The notes under the pieces were generated by a model. That model saw only the letters and a program-made list of their open reading frames with translations. It made no database searches and was not told where the DNA came from. A program made the position numbers and the translations under genes. Of a stretch of 64,000 nt of DNA, positions 36,393 to 44,236 are shown one piece after another (the stretch's first letter is position 1; every line of letters starts with the position of its first letter). The DNA is from Pseudalkalibacillus sp. SCS-8 (GTDB lineage: Bacteria > Bacillota > Bacilli > Bacillales > Fictibacillaceae). The stretch spans positions 2,666,001 to 2,730,000 of the forward strand of contig NZ_CP143541.1 in assembly GCF_040126055.1 (NCBI RefSeq), written 5' to 3'.

Positions 36393-38093
36393 TTACACTT
36401 TTTCTACTGGCCGGTAGCTTTCCTCCAGCTCTTTTAAAATACCTGGCTCTACTGTATCGATTGCTTCAGCTGCATGTTCAAGCGCTTCTTCATATTGATA
36501 TGTACGGAAAGCTTGCTCTGCCTCTGATAACTTGACTGCTACAGCGATATGCTGGCTTCTGTACCGGTTACCATATTGAATCAATCGTTCAGCCCAGATG
36601 GCCCGATCAATGATATGGAATGTTTTAGTATAGATTTCTTCGACCGCTTCTTCTGCCTCTATCAGCCGGTGAAGAACTTCAGCCATTTCTAGCGGTTTAT
36701 CACTTAGCTTACTCGTAACCGTTTGTAATCTGATTTCTGCATTTTGCATCGAATGATAAAAATCTTCTGGGAGACCAGGTAGATTATTGCGATGTACTTC
36801 CTTTTTCGCATCAATAAGTTTTTTGCGGAACAACTGAATTTTTTCCACTGCTTCGAGCTCATCTTTACGCAAGTTTTGAAGCTTTTCCTGATAAATTTCA
36901 GTCATATCTCTCAATTCTTCTAGTTGTTTCGTAACCTGTTCAAACATTTCCTTCGTTGAAGTAAAGGATTGGTGATTCTCCTCCATTGAATGGAAGATTG
37001 TACCGACTCTTTTTTCCAGTTTCTCGAAGGAGGTCTCCAGTCTTTCCTGCAAATCGAGGTTTTCTTGCTCGATCTGATAACTTAACTTGACCACATTGGT
37101 TTCTTCTTTTAAATCTCTGATTTCCTTGCCAAGCTCCTCGACTTCCTGTTTGACAGTTTCCTTCTCTTCAAGAACCGATTGTTTCGCCATCACTTCAGCT
37201 TCTAACGTATCGTATAATTGTTCGATCTTTATGTTCATTTGGACGATTTCTTCCCTGGCTTCTTCTACTTCGACTTCATGCACCTTTTCCTTCACGATTC
37301 CGTATGCATAATCGATGACTTCCAACTCTTTATCGACTCCTAATTGATCGACACGGAAGCCTTGCTCTTTCATTTGATTCAAGCCGTCTTTCAACTCTTT
37401 AATGGTATCCGGAATCTCCGAATTCAACTGATAAAGGAGTTCTGGCATAACTTCCAACTCGTATTTAAGCTTTGTGATGCTCTCATCCAGTTTTATGATA
37501 TATGTACGAGCAGCAATGTGGTTTCCATTTTCGGTTTCTTCATTATAACTGGAAAAATCAGCAGAAACGTCTTCCAATCGCTTTTCAAACGTTTCAACAA
37601 GTGGTCCTAAAGCTCTATAATGAGTTAAGAGATGTTTACGAAGTTCCTTGAATTGTTCTTTCAATTGACCGATTTCCTTACGGTTCAACTCTTCGCTCTC
37701 CACGAATTCGTTGATCTCAGAGGAAATCATATCGATCTTCTCTTCAATATGGTGGATGGATTTTCTTGTATCAGATAAGATGTTCCGTGCTTTTTTGAAA
37801 CGATACTTATCTGCAGCATCCTCTGCGTCAAACAATTTCTCTTCAAGCATCGGAAGCTGTTGTGTGACGATCTCGTCCCAATCTTCCCGCCATACCTCGA
37901 ACTTCTTTTCTGTTTCTCCGATCATTTCAAGTGCTTTGACTTTCGCAATCTCATCTGTCAAAGGCTTGTTCATGATGTTGACTTTTTGGGTTTCGAGGTG
38001 ATCGATTTGATCATAAATCTTCTTTCTCGTATATGTACCGTATGCAATAAATGCTGTAAGGAGAACAATCAGCACCATCAAGATATAAACCAT
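36393..38093 (-). CDS. ezrA: Septation ring formation regulator EzrA
   Basis: 566 residues. One N-terminal membrane helix (residues 2-20) is followed by a long spectrin-like array of coiled coils facing the cytoplasm. EzrA binds FtsZ, limits Z rings to midcell and links them to PBP1. Length and position (between braB and hisJ) match B. subtilis. The C-terminal part carries the conserved QYGNRYRSQ segment. Confidence 0.95.
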   Translation of the reverse strand: MVYILMVLIVLLTAFIAYGTYTRKKIYDQIDHLETQKVNIMNKPLTDEIAKVKALEMIGETEKKFEVWREDWDEIVTQQLPMLEEKLFDAEDAADKYRFKKARNILSDTRKSIHHIEEKIDMISSEINEFVESEELNRKEIGQLKEQFKELRKHLLTHYRALGPLVETFEKRLEDVSADFSSYNEETENGNHIAARTYIIKLDESITKLKYELEVMPELLYQLNSEIPDTIKELKDGLNQMKEQGFRVDQLGVDKELEVIDYAYGIVKEKVHEVEVEEAREEIVQMNIKIEQLYDTLEAEVMAKQSVLEEKETVKQEVEELGKEIRDLKEETNVVKLSYQIEQENLDLQERLETSFEKLEKRVGTIFHSMEENHQSFTSTKEMFEQVTKQLEELRDMTEIYQEKLQNLRKDELEAVEKIQLFRKKLIDAKKEVHRNNLPGLPEDFYHSMQNAEIRLQTVTSKLSDKPLEMAEVLHRLIEAEEAVEEIYTKTFHIIDRAIWAERLIQYGNRYRSQHIAVAVKLSEAEQAFRTYQYEEALEHAAEAIDTVEPGILKELEESYRPVEKV

Positions 38094-38308
38094 AGGGACC
38101 TTCCTTCCTTCCCTTTTTCAGTTATGTATATTAAGCTGAGAGAAAATAATCTACATTTTTTATCATTTTTCGCCAAAATTCATCCAGTTTCGGCGTTCAT
38201 CGTAACTACTATAATACCATGTATGCTACTTTTATAACTACTTTTTTTCGGAAATTTGCTAAAAAATTGCTTAATTCTTACAAAAACGATTTAACGAGGA
38301 GGCTGCCA

Positions 38309-39127
38309 ATGAACGTATATGATGGCCATGTCCATACCCCCTACTGTCCGCACGGCTCCAAGGATGATTTCACAAAATATATTGAACGTGCAATCGAACT
38401 TGGATTAACTGGATTGACTTTCACAGAACATGCTCCCTTACCTGCTGGCTTTCATGATCCTACCCCTCATAAGGATAGTGCGATGAAGCTTGAACATATG
38501 GAAGCATACCTGCAACAAATAAAAGAACTCAAAAAAGAATATGAGCGAGATTTGACAATAAGCACAGGATTGGAAGTTGATTTCATCGAGGGTTTCGAAG
38601 CCGAGACGAAGACTTTCCTCGATACTTACGGACCGTACTTGGACGATTCGATTCTTTCTGTCCACTTTTTGAAAACGGCCAAAGGTTACCATTGTATGGA
38701 TTACAGTCCTGATGTATTCGGTGAAATGATCGACGAATTAGGAACAGTCCAGGATGTATATGCCCTGTATTACCGTACTCTTAAACGTTCGATTCAATCT
38801 GAGCTCGGTGCTTATAAACCAAAACGGATCGGCCACATCAGTCTTGTCATGAAATTTCAGCAGAAATACCCAAATTTAAAACTCGACAAAGAAATGATTC
38901 GTGAGACCCTCGATCTGGTTGCAAAACAAAAACTCCATTTAGATTATAATGGTTCGGGCATGAACAAACCTTTATGTCGGGAGCCTTACCCGCCTCGATG
39001 GATCGTTGAAGAAGCGCTGAAAAGGGACATCCCATTCGTATATGGCTCTGATGCTCACAGTGCCAAGGAACTTGGACAAGGATATGTAAATTTGATGAAA
39101 GAAGCACCGCTTAACCAGCCTTTTTAG
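38309..39127 (+). CDS. hisJ: Histidinol-phosphatase, PHP type (HisJ)
   Basis: 272 residues from ATG at 38309, preceded by AACGAGGAGG. It dephosphorylates histidinol phosphate in histidine synthesis. PHP metal motifs are YDGHVHTPYCPHGS, TFTEHAP and YGSDAHSAKELG. The gene ends tail to tail with yttP with a four-base overlap; the last codons form one arm of a terminator hairpin. Confidence 0.93.
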   Translation: MNVYDGHVHTPYCPHGSKDDFTKYIERAIELGLTGLTFTEHAPLPAGFHDPTPHKDSAMKLEHMEAYLQQIKELKKEYERDLTISTGLEVDFIEGFEAETKTFLDTYGPYLDDSILSVHFLKTAKGYHCMDYSPDVFGEMIDELGTVQDVYALYYRTLKRSIQSELGAYKPKRIGHISLVMKFQQKYPNLKLDKEMIRETLDLVAKQKLHLDYNGSGMNKPLCREPYPPRWIVEEALKRDIPFVYGSDAHSAKELGQGYVNLMKEAPLNQPF

Positions 39128-39146
39128 GGGGCTGCCAGCGGTGCTT
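39102..39146. terminator. Bidirectional hairpin made from the ends of hisJ and yttP
   Basis: AAGCACCGCT (39102-39111) lies in hisJ codons, while AGCGGTGCTT (39137-39146) lies in yttP codons. An inner CAGCC/GGCTG pair lengthens the stem. The plus-strand tail is GTTTATTTTC. Confidence 0.8.
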
Positions 39147-39795
39147 GTTTATTTTCTTTTCCTGCAATCGTATTCGCATCATAGTTGATGCACAGTGCAT
39201 CGTCTGCCCAGTCCTGGATGATATTTAAATATTTCGAAATGAAGTATCGGTCGTTCACGGAAAATTGATAAATCTCTTTGATATATTGCGGATATAAGAA
39301 AGGCATGAATAACATGCTTCTCATTTGCATGATGACCATGTTTTTGGATAATGGCTTGAACTCTTTTTGCTTCATACCTTTATCGAGAATCGCATTCAGA
39401 TAATATTTTTCCTTCATAAGATATGTCGTCATAATCTCACGGACTAGAGTCGTATCAATACTGATTTCCCTATGGACCAGTCGCGCCGCCTGTGAACGTC
39501 CCTGCTGATAAAGGATGACTTCTTCAATCAGTTGAATGAGGCAATTGCGTGCAGATTGTTTCTCTAATTTTTCATAAGCATCCTGCAGAACATAGAGATA
39601 CCCTTCAAGGAATGAAGACATCAAGAACTCCAATAACCCTTTCTTGCCACCAAAATAATACGAGATCAACGAAACATTGACGCCCGCTTTCTCAGCAATG
39701 TCACGGACGGATGTACCTGAGTATCCTTTGTTGTTAAAAAGGTATGCTGCTGCTTCTGCTACTTTTTCTTTGGTGATAGACATGGCCTTACTCAT
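39124..39795 (-). CDS. yttP: TetR-family regulator YttP
   Basis: 223 residues; ATG at 39795 has GAGGTG seven bases upstream. The N-terminal HTH (KVAEAAAYLFNNKGYSGTSVRDIAEKAGVNVSLISYYFGGKKGLLEFL) is canonical TetR; the rest is the ligand domain. The B. subtilis gene inhibits SigH activity in multicopy. Ligand and targets are not known. It overlaps the hisJ end by four bases. Confidence 0.92.
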   Translation of the reverse strand: MSKAMSITKEKVAEAAAYLFNNKGYSGTSVRDIAEKAGVNVSLISYYFGGKKGLLEFLMSSFLEGYLYVLQDAYEKLEKQSARNCLIQLIEEVILYQQGRSQAARLVHREISIDTTLVREIMTTYLMKEKYYLNAILDKGMKQKEFKPLSKNMVIMQMRSMLFMPFLYPQYIKEIYQFSVNDRYFISKYLNIIQDWADDALCINYDANTIAGKENKQAPLAAP

Positions 39796-39942
39796 CGCAA
39801 ATCACCTCAACATACGATCTATACTACCAACATTCTCCTTTACCCTTGATTATCCTCTGTTAAACGCTCGACATATTCAATGAAACTTTCTACAATGTCT
39901 GATATGATAAGACTAATTTCTAAGATTGCGAGGAAAAATCTC

Positions 39943-40422
39943 ATGTTTAATGTCGAATCTTATACAGGATCTCGTGAAGAACAATATAAAATGGTCATCA
40001 AACAATTGAAAGCACTACTTGATGGTGAGACGAACCGAGTTGCCAATTTGGCTAACGCATCTTCCCTCTTGAATCAATTCCTTAAGAATGTGAATTGGGT
40101 CGGCTTCTATCTGATGGAGGATGGAGAGTTGGTACTGGGGCCATTCCAGGGATTGCCCGCTTGTGTTCGTATTCCAGTCGGTAAGGGCGTTTGCGGAACA
40201 GCCGTTAGTGAAAAGAAAACGATGCTCGTCGAAGATGTTCATCAATTCCCTGGTCATATCGCATGTGATGCTGCCTCACGATCTGAAATCGTGGTTCCGA
40301 TCGTGAAGGATGGTAACGTGATCGGCGTACTGGACATCGATAGCCCAGTGACCTCCCGTTTTGATGAAACAGACAAAAAGTACTTGGAACAATTCGTTGA
40401 AGAGCTGACGCTGCATATTTAA
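39943..40422 (+). CDS. ytsP: Free methionine-(R)-sulfoxide reductase (YtsP, GAF)
   Basis: 159 residues from ATG at 39943, preceded by GCGAGGA. A single GAF domain with NWVGFYLMEDGELVLGPFQGLPACVRIPVGKGVCGTA and GHIACDAASRSEIVVPI. The three cysteines fit the fRMsr catalytic set. It reduces free methionine-R-sulfoxide, a repair role that fits the neighbouring methionine gamma-lyase in substrate. Monocistronic. Confidence 0.9.
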   Translation: MFNVESYTGSREEQYKMVIKQLKALLDGETNRVANLANASSLLNQFLKNVNWVGFYLMEDGELVLGPFQGLPACVRIPVGKGVCGTAVSEKKTMLVEDVHQFPGHIACDAASRSEIVVPIVKDGNVIGVLDIDSPVTSRFDETDKKYLEQFVEELTLHI

Positions 40423-40437
40423 TAGAGACCATAACAG

Positions 40438-40466
40438 AAGGGGGCGAATGATTTCGCCCCCTTTTT
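40438..40466 (+). terminator. Terminator of ytsP
   Basis: AAGGGGGCGAA-ATGA-TTCGCCCCCTT is followed by TTT on the plus strand; it lies between the convergent genes ytsP and megL. Confidence 0.9.
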
Positions 40467-40473
40467 CATTGCA

Positions 40474-41682
40474 TTATACGGTTTCAGTTTCAGTCATACC
40501 GCTGTTCGAGTAAAGTTCAAGTGCTCGCTCAAGATCTGCCCAGATATCCTCTTTCGCTTCAAGGCCGACAGATATACGGATCATATTATCGGTAATGCCC
40601 ATTTTTGCACGAGACTCTTCCCCTACCACCGCATGTGTCATGGTTGCCGGGTGCTGAATGAGGGTCTCAGCATCTCCTAAACTGACGGCAATCTTGATGA
40701 GCTTCATAGAATTGATGAACCTCTGTGCGTCTTTTTTATCCCCTTTGATCTTAAAGCTGATCAAGCCACCAGGCTGATCCATCTGTTTTTCTGCAATCAT
40801 ATAATCACGGAATTGCGGATCACCTGGGTAGGCGACTTCCTCAACCATCGGATGTTGCTTTAATTTTTCATTGATATAAGCCGCATTATCACAGTGACGG
40901 TCCATTCGAATCGGCAAAGTCTTGAGGCCTCTGAGGAGCAACCATGCGTCGAACGGGGACATGATGCCTCCGATGTCCTTTTGAGTCGTTGAAGCCAGGA
41001 AGTTGATCGTTTCCGCGTCACTGACGACGAGACCTGCCACGACATCTCCGTGACCTCCGATATATTTCGTCGCACTGTGGATGACGATATGACAGCCATG
41101 CTCTAGCGGTCGTTGCAGATATGGCGTGCTGAACGTGTTATCGACCACAACCGTGATCTTGTGCTTTGCTGCTATTTGACTGATCATTTCGAGATCGACA
41201 AGCGCCATTGTCGGATTGATCGGCGTTTCAATGAAAATGACCTTCGTGTTTGGATGGATATGTTCTTCAATATATTCCGGATCGGTCATCGGGATGAGGT
41301 CGTGATGAATACGGTATTTCTCTTCCATCATTTGAAGCAAGCCGAATGTACAGCCATAAACCCCTTGTGAACAAAGGATGTGGTCCTCCGTTTTGGTGAG
41401 ACCGAGCAGGACTGCAGAAACAGCAGCCATCCCAGATCCAAAGGCTAGTCCTTTTTCGCCACCTTCTAACACTGCGATGCGTTCTTCAAGCATTTTGACT
41501 GTCGGATTTCCGAGCCTTGAATAGATATATCCTTCCTGTTCCCCAGCAAACCGCTGTTCTCCAGTTTCTGCATTTGGAAAAACGAACGTCGAAGTCGGAT
41601 AGATCGGCGGTGCCAGCGCACCATGATGCTGATCCGACGAGTAACCTGAATGTATGACCTCTGTTTCAATTCTCTTCTTCAC
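40474..41682 (-). CDS. megL: Methionine gamma-lyase-like PLP enzyme
   Basis: 402 residues from GTG at 41682, nine bases after GGGAGAG. A Cys/Met-metabolism PLP enzyme: YSRLGNPTVKMLEERIAVLEGG, PLP lysine in IHSATKYIGGHGDVVAG. The cysteine in GVYGCTFGLLQ matches the catalytic cysteine of methionine gamma-lyases, whereas cystathionine lyases have another residue there. Expected reaction: methionine to methanethiol, ammonia and 2-oxobutyrate. It is an extra gene compared with B. subtilis at this position. A cre lies in the leader. Cystathionine gamma-lyase or homocysteine lyase activity cannot be excluded. Confidence 0.82.
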   Translation of the reverse strand: MKKRIETEVIHSGYSSDQHHGALAPPIYPTSTFVFPNAETGEQRFAGEQEGYIYSRLGNPTVKMLEERIAVLEGGEKGLAFGSGMAAVSAVLLGLTKTEDHILCSQGVYGCTFGLLQMMEEKYRIHHDLIPMTDPEYIEEHIHPNTKVIFIETPINPTMALVDLEMISQIAAKHKITVVVDNTFSTPYLQRPLEHGCHIVIHSATKYIGGHGDVVAGLVVSDAETINFLASTTQKDIGGIMSPFDAWLLLRGLKTLPIRMDRHCDNAAYINEKLKQHPMVEEVAYPGDPQFRDYMIAEKQMDQPGGLISFKIKGDKKDAQRFINSMKLIKIAVSLGDAETLIQHPATMTHAVVGEESRAKMGITDNMIRISVGLEAKEDIWADLERALELYSNSGMTETETV

Positions 41683-41708
41683 TCCAGAACACTCTCCCTT
41701 TTTCTGTA

Positions 41709-41722
41709 TGTAAACGCTTTCT
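41709..41722. promoter_or_regulatory. cre-like site in the megL leader
   Basis: TGTAAACGCTTTCT matches the cre consensus except the last base. It lies about +1 to +14 from a possible -10 box TACGAT (41734-41729, minus strand), consistent with repression by CcpA. Confidence 0.65.
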
Positions 41723-41809
41723 TTTTACATCGTACCATAATCGCCGACTGTTTTGTGTTACATTATATGGAGGAAAGTCGAGTTTTGTCTGTGCTTATTG
41801 GAAAGGCTC

Positions 41810-41838
41810 TTGACTAATACAGCTAAAAGTAATACAAT
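41810..41838 (+). promoter_or_regulatory. rpsD promoter
   Basis: TTGACT (41810-41815), a 17-base spacer and TACAAT (41833-41838). The start would be near 41845, giving a leader of about 195 bases. Confidence 0.82.
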
Positions 41839-41844
41839 GTTCTT

Positions 41845-42041
41845 TGTGTAAATTAAGACAGCCATGTGAAATCATGTGAGCCCTCTCATTATGTTCCTTG
41901 CGATTGCGGCTGATTGCAAGGTGCATCGCGTAGCCTCATGCTGTCGAGGTGAGGATGTATGAAAACATAATGAACACGTGATCGATCACACCGGCACTGT
42001 TTTTGTTTCACAACAAAAAATCAGTGAAGGAGGAGTCAATT
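41845..42041 (+). ncRNA. rpsD leader RNA, likely S4 autoregulatory site
   Basis: A long untranslated leader with repeated short complementary blocks (TTGCGATTGCGGCTGATTGCAA, CATGTGAAATCATGTG, CCTCATGCTGTCGAGGTGAGG). B. subtilis rpsD is repressed by S4 binding to a structured leader of this kind. The structure here was read by eye only. Confidence 0.6.
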
Positions 42042-42644
42042 ATGGCTCGTTATACAGGACCAAAATGGAAAATCTCCCGTCGTCTAGGAATCTCTCTTAG
42101 TGGGACTGGGAAAGAATTAGAAAAGCGTCCTTACGCTCCTGGACAACATGGTCCAAACCAGCGTAAGAAGATGTCTGAATACGGATTGCAACTTCAAGAG
42201 AAGCAGAAGCTTCGTCACATGTATGGCATGAATGAGCGTCAATTCCGTAAAATGTTCGATCAAGCAGGTAAAATGAGTGGAATTCACGGTGAGAACTTCA
42301 TGATTCTCCTTGAATCCCGTTTAGATAACCTTGTTTACCGTCTAGGACTTGCACGTACTCGTCGTCAAGCTCGTCAATTGGTTGGACACGGTCACGTAAC
42401 TGTTGATGGAAAGCGCGTTGACATTCCATCTTACCGTGTAGCTCCAGGACAAGTTATCGGACTTCGTGAAAAGTCTCGCAACCTTGACATCGTTAAGGAA
42501 GCACTTGATGTGAACAACTTCGTACCAGAATATCTTACATTCGACGAAAACAAGCTAGAAGGAACGTACACTCGTTTCCCTGAGCGTTCTGAACTTCCAG
42601 CTGAAATCACTGAAGCTCTTATCGTTGAGTTCTACTCTCGTTAA
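42042..42644 (+). CDS. rpsD: 30S ribosomal protein S4
   Basis: 200 residues, same as B. subtilis. [26 protein letters not shown] is the family start; the S4 RNA-binding domain begins near residue 92 ([34 protein letters not shown]). It nucleates assembly of the small subunit. AAGGAGG lies seven bases ahead of the ATG. Monocistronic, with a strong terminator. Confidence 0.98.
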   Translation: MARYTGPKWKISRRLGISLSGTGKELEKRPYAPGQHGPNQRKKMSEYGLQLQEKQKLRHMYGMNERQFRKMFDQAGKMSGIHGENFMILLESRLDNLVYRLGLARTRRQARQLVGHGHVTVDGKRVDIPSYRVAPGQVIGLREKSRNLDIVKEALDVNNFVPEYLTFDENKLEGTYTRFPERSELPAEITEALIVEFYSR

Positions 42645-42658
42645 TAAGTGCTTTGGAA

Positions 42659-42688
42659 AGCCCTCGAACCTCGTGTTCGGGGGTTTTT
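42659..42688 (+). terminator. Terminator of rpsD
   Basis: CCCTCGAAC-CTC-GTGTTCGGGGG with one mismatch is followed by TTTTTT. Confidence 0.9.
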
Positions 42689-42718
42689 TGGTTTTGATTT
42701 ATTGCGTTCTGGGGTGTG

Positions 42719-42840
42719 AATTCCTGAAATTTTGCTGCTAATTCCTGAAAACCTAGGGGGAATTCCGGAATATTGGGAGTGAATTCCTGAAATTCAGAGT
42801 GTAATTCCTGAAAATCCAGCGGCAATTCCTGAAAATAGTA
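42719..42840. repeat. 21-bp tandem array, left copy
   Basis: The core AATTCCTGAAA (one unit reads AATTCCGGAAT) recurs at 42719, 42740, 42761, 42782, 42803 and 42824, exactly 21 bases apart; the ten bases between cores vary. On the minus strand this reads as FQE(L/F)xxx heptads without stops, but there is no convincing start or ribosome site. Confidence 0.92.
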
Positions 42841-42865
42841 ACAAAGCCCCGTCCTACCAATAACA

Positions 42866-42890
42866 AAAAGAACCGTCTTAGACGGTTCTC
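42866..42890 (-). terminator. Terminator of the NERD gene
   Basis: On the minus strand AGAACCGTC-TAA-GACGGTTCT is followed by TTTT. It lies about 40 bases after the stop at 42930. Confidence 0.85.
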
Positions 42891-42929
42891 TCCTATTATT
42901 TCAGTTCACCGTCTTCATGTGTGGAATTC

Positions 42930-43901
42930 TTACATTAGGGATTCGAGGTTATATCTACGTCCCTTGGTAGAACCTTTCCCTTGTAAATTCAATGACTTTA
43001 ACAAATAGTTTGCAACGTTATCGGAGTCAATATGGAGAAATTGTCTCATTTCCTTATTTGATATAGTCGAATTTATTACCAAGAAGTAGTCTCGGAGAGC
43101 TTTGATGTGGGCCGTATTTGAGGAATTGTTACATTTGGGGCAAATCCACCTACCGTGATGACGAATCATCGGAAGAGTGGAACAAACTAGACATTGAACG
43201 CCTGTTAACAGGTCTTCCTTTTTAATACCTAACTTTTTCAATATATCGCGATCATCTTGTGAGTGATGTTCTTTCAAAAGTGAGTTGAGTTTCCTGACTC
43301 TATTTTTATCTAATGCTTCTTTTCTATTACGATGTTTGTTTTCTATCTCCTCTATCACATTCAGCAGATTTCTATTTCGGATAACTTTCTTTGACAACGG
43401 AGTGTTTTCATGAAAAACAATCTTTGCTTTGTCATTAGCGACCACCACATAGGTGTATATCGGAATTTGAGGAAAACCATGCAGTCCCAACCACCTAGAA
43501 AGCTGAAATTTTTGATGATCCACTTGGAGAATAGGATCATTAAAAATATCTTCTCTTTCTTCAAAAATGCGAATGAGCTGATTGTGCGCTGTATCAAAAA
43601 TTAGGGTGCCGGAGTAATTTTTCACTTCTAAAATGAGGATAAACCGTGAGTGAATGATGAGGGTATCGATTTGAAAATGGTAGGATTTATATTTCAGGCG
43701 GATATTATGGAGGATGAGAAATATAGATTCATCAAGATGACATAAATAATAGTCTAAAGAAAGTTCACCAAAGTGCCCTGCTTTTAACTTTGCTAACCAA
43801 CTATCTACGTTTGATTTTTCTGGGTGATTTTGAGCAACTCTCCATATTAATACCTCCAATTTCTCTAAGTCGAGATTTTTTTGTCGCCCATTGCTTGCCA
43901 A
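42930..43901 (-). CDS. NERD-domain (nuclease-related) protein with zinc ribbon
   Basis: 323 residues from TTG at 43901, seven bases after AAAGGTG. Residues 38-150 hold the NERD domain: AGHFGELSLDYYL, then QIDTLIIHSRFILILEVKNYSG, which supplies the D...ExK residues of a PD-(D/E)xK-like fold. Near residue 245 a zinc ribbon begins (CLVCS...CPKCN), followed by a helical segment resembling a winged helix. DNA or RNA cleavage is plausible but not shown. The gene interrupts the rpsD-tyrosyl-tRNA synthetase junction, is AT-richer than its neighbours, and lies between two 21-bp arrays, so it looks acquired. Confidence 0.8.
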   Translation of the reverse strand: MASNGRQKNLDLEKLEVLIWRVAQNHPEKSNVDSWLAKLKAGHFGELSLDYYLCHLDESIFLILHNIRLKYKSYHFQIDTLIIHSRFILILEVKNYSGTLIFDTAHNQLIRIFEEREDIFNDPILQVDHQKFQLSRWLGLHGFPQIPIYTYVVVANDKAKIVFHENTPLSKKVIRNRNLLNVIEEIENKHRNRKEALDKNRVRKLNSLLKEHHSQDDRDILKKLGIKKEDLLTGVQCLVCSTLPMIRHHGRWICPKCNNSSNTAHIKALRDYFLVINSTISNKEMRQFLHIDSDNVANYLLKSLNLQGKGSTKGRRYNLESLM

Positions 43902-43985
43902 AGAACCACACCTTTCGTAATAGCGTGATAATATTTTCTAGACATCCAAGCAAATTCCTCTTTTGGAGGATGATTGATCGCAATT
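43865..43985 (-). pseudogene. Possible gene relic overlapping the start of the NERD gene
   Basis: On the minus strand, in the reading frame that continues from the FQEL heptads of the right array, a protein-like stretch (NHPPKEEFAWMSRKYYHAI and on to GVVLWQAMGD) ends in TAG at 43865. It looks coding in residue content but has no start, and overlaps the NERD gene in another frame. It may be the tail of a lost gene or chance. Confidence 0.3.
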
Positions 43986-44100
43986 AATTCCTGAAATATC
44001 AGGTCTGATTCCTGAAAAACTTTAGCTAATTCCTGAAATTTTGGGGACATTTCCTGAAATGTTAGAGGTAATTCCTGAAAAACTGCTCATCATTCCTGAA
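43986..44100. repeat. 21-bp tandem array, right copy
   Basis: Core (A/G)ATTCCTGAAA recurs at 43986, 44007, 44028, 44049, 44070 and 44091, again 21 bases apart and in the same orientation as the left array. Spacers differ from those of the left array. Confidence 0.92.
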
Positions 44101-44155
44101 TTTAGTATAAAAGTACTCACCCCCCCAACCTGAATCTCAGCTCATTCCAATACGA

Positions 44156-44184
44156 AAAAGAACCGGCCGCCGCCGGTTCTTTCA
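44156..44184. terminator. Hairpin following the right array
   Basis: AAAGAACCGGC-CGCC-GCCGGTTCTTT is a near-perfect inverted repeat with T residues on both sides. It resembles the AAAAAGAACCG hairpin at 42866-42890 in sequence and in position relative to its array. Confidence 0.75.
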
Positions 44185-44198
44185 TCATCAAACTTAAA

Positions 44199-44228
44199 AG
44201 AAAAGAGCCGTCTCCAAGACGGCTCTTC
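44199..44228 (-). terminator. Terminator of tyrosyl-tRNA synthetase
   Basis: On the minus strand AGAGCCGTCTT pairs with AGACGGCTCT, followed by TTTTCTTTT. It lies ten bases past the stop at 44237. Confidence 0.88.
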
Positions 44229-44236
44229 CTTATGAA

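Noticed and set aside
42619..42825. 68-codon minus-strand frame reading FQEL heptads across the left array
   Set aside because: The openness follows from the 21-bp period; there is no ribosome site, and the frame runs on into the rpsD terminator and coding region.
42719..44100. CRISPR-like pattern of constant cores and variable spacers
   Set aside because: Cores of 11 bases and spacers of 10 are far too short, and no cas gene is present.
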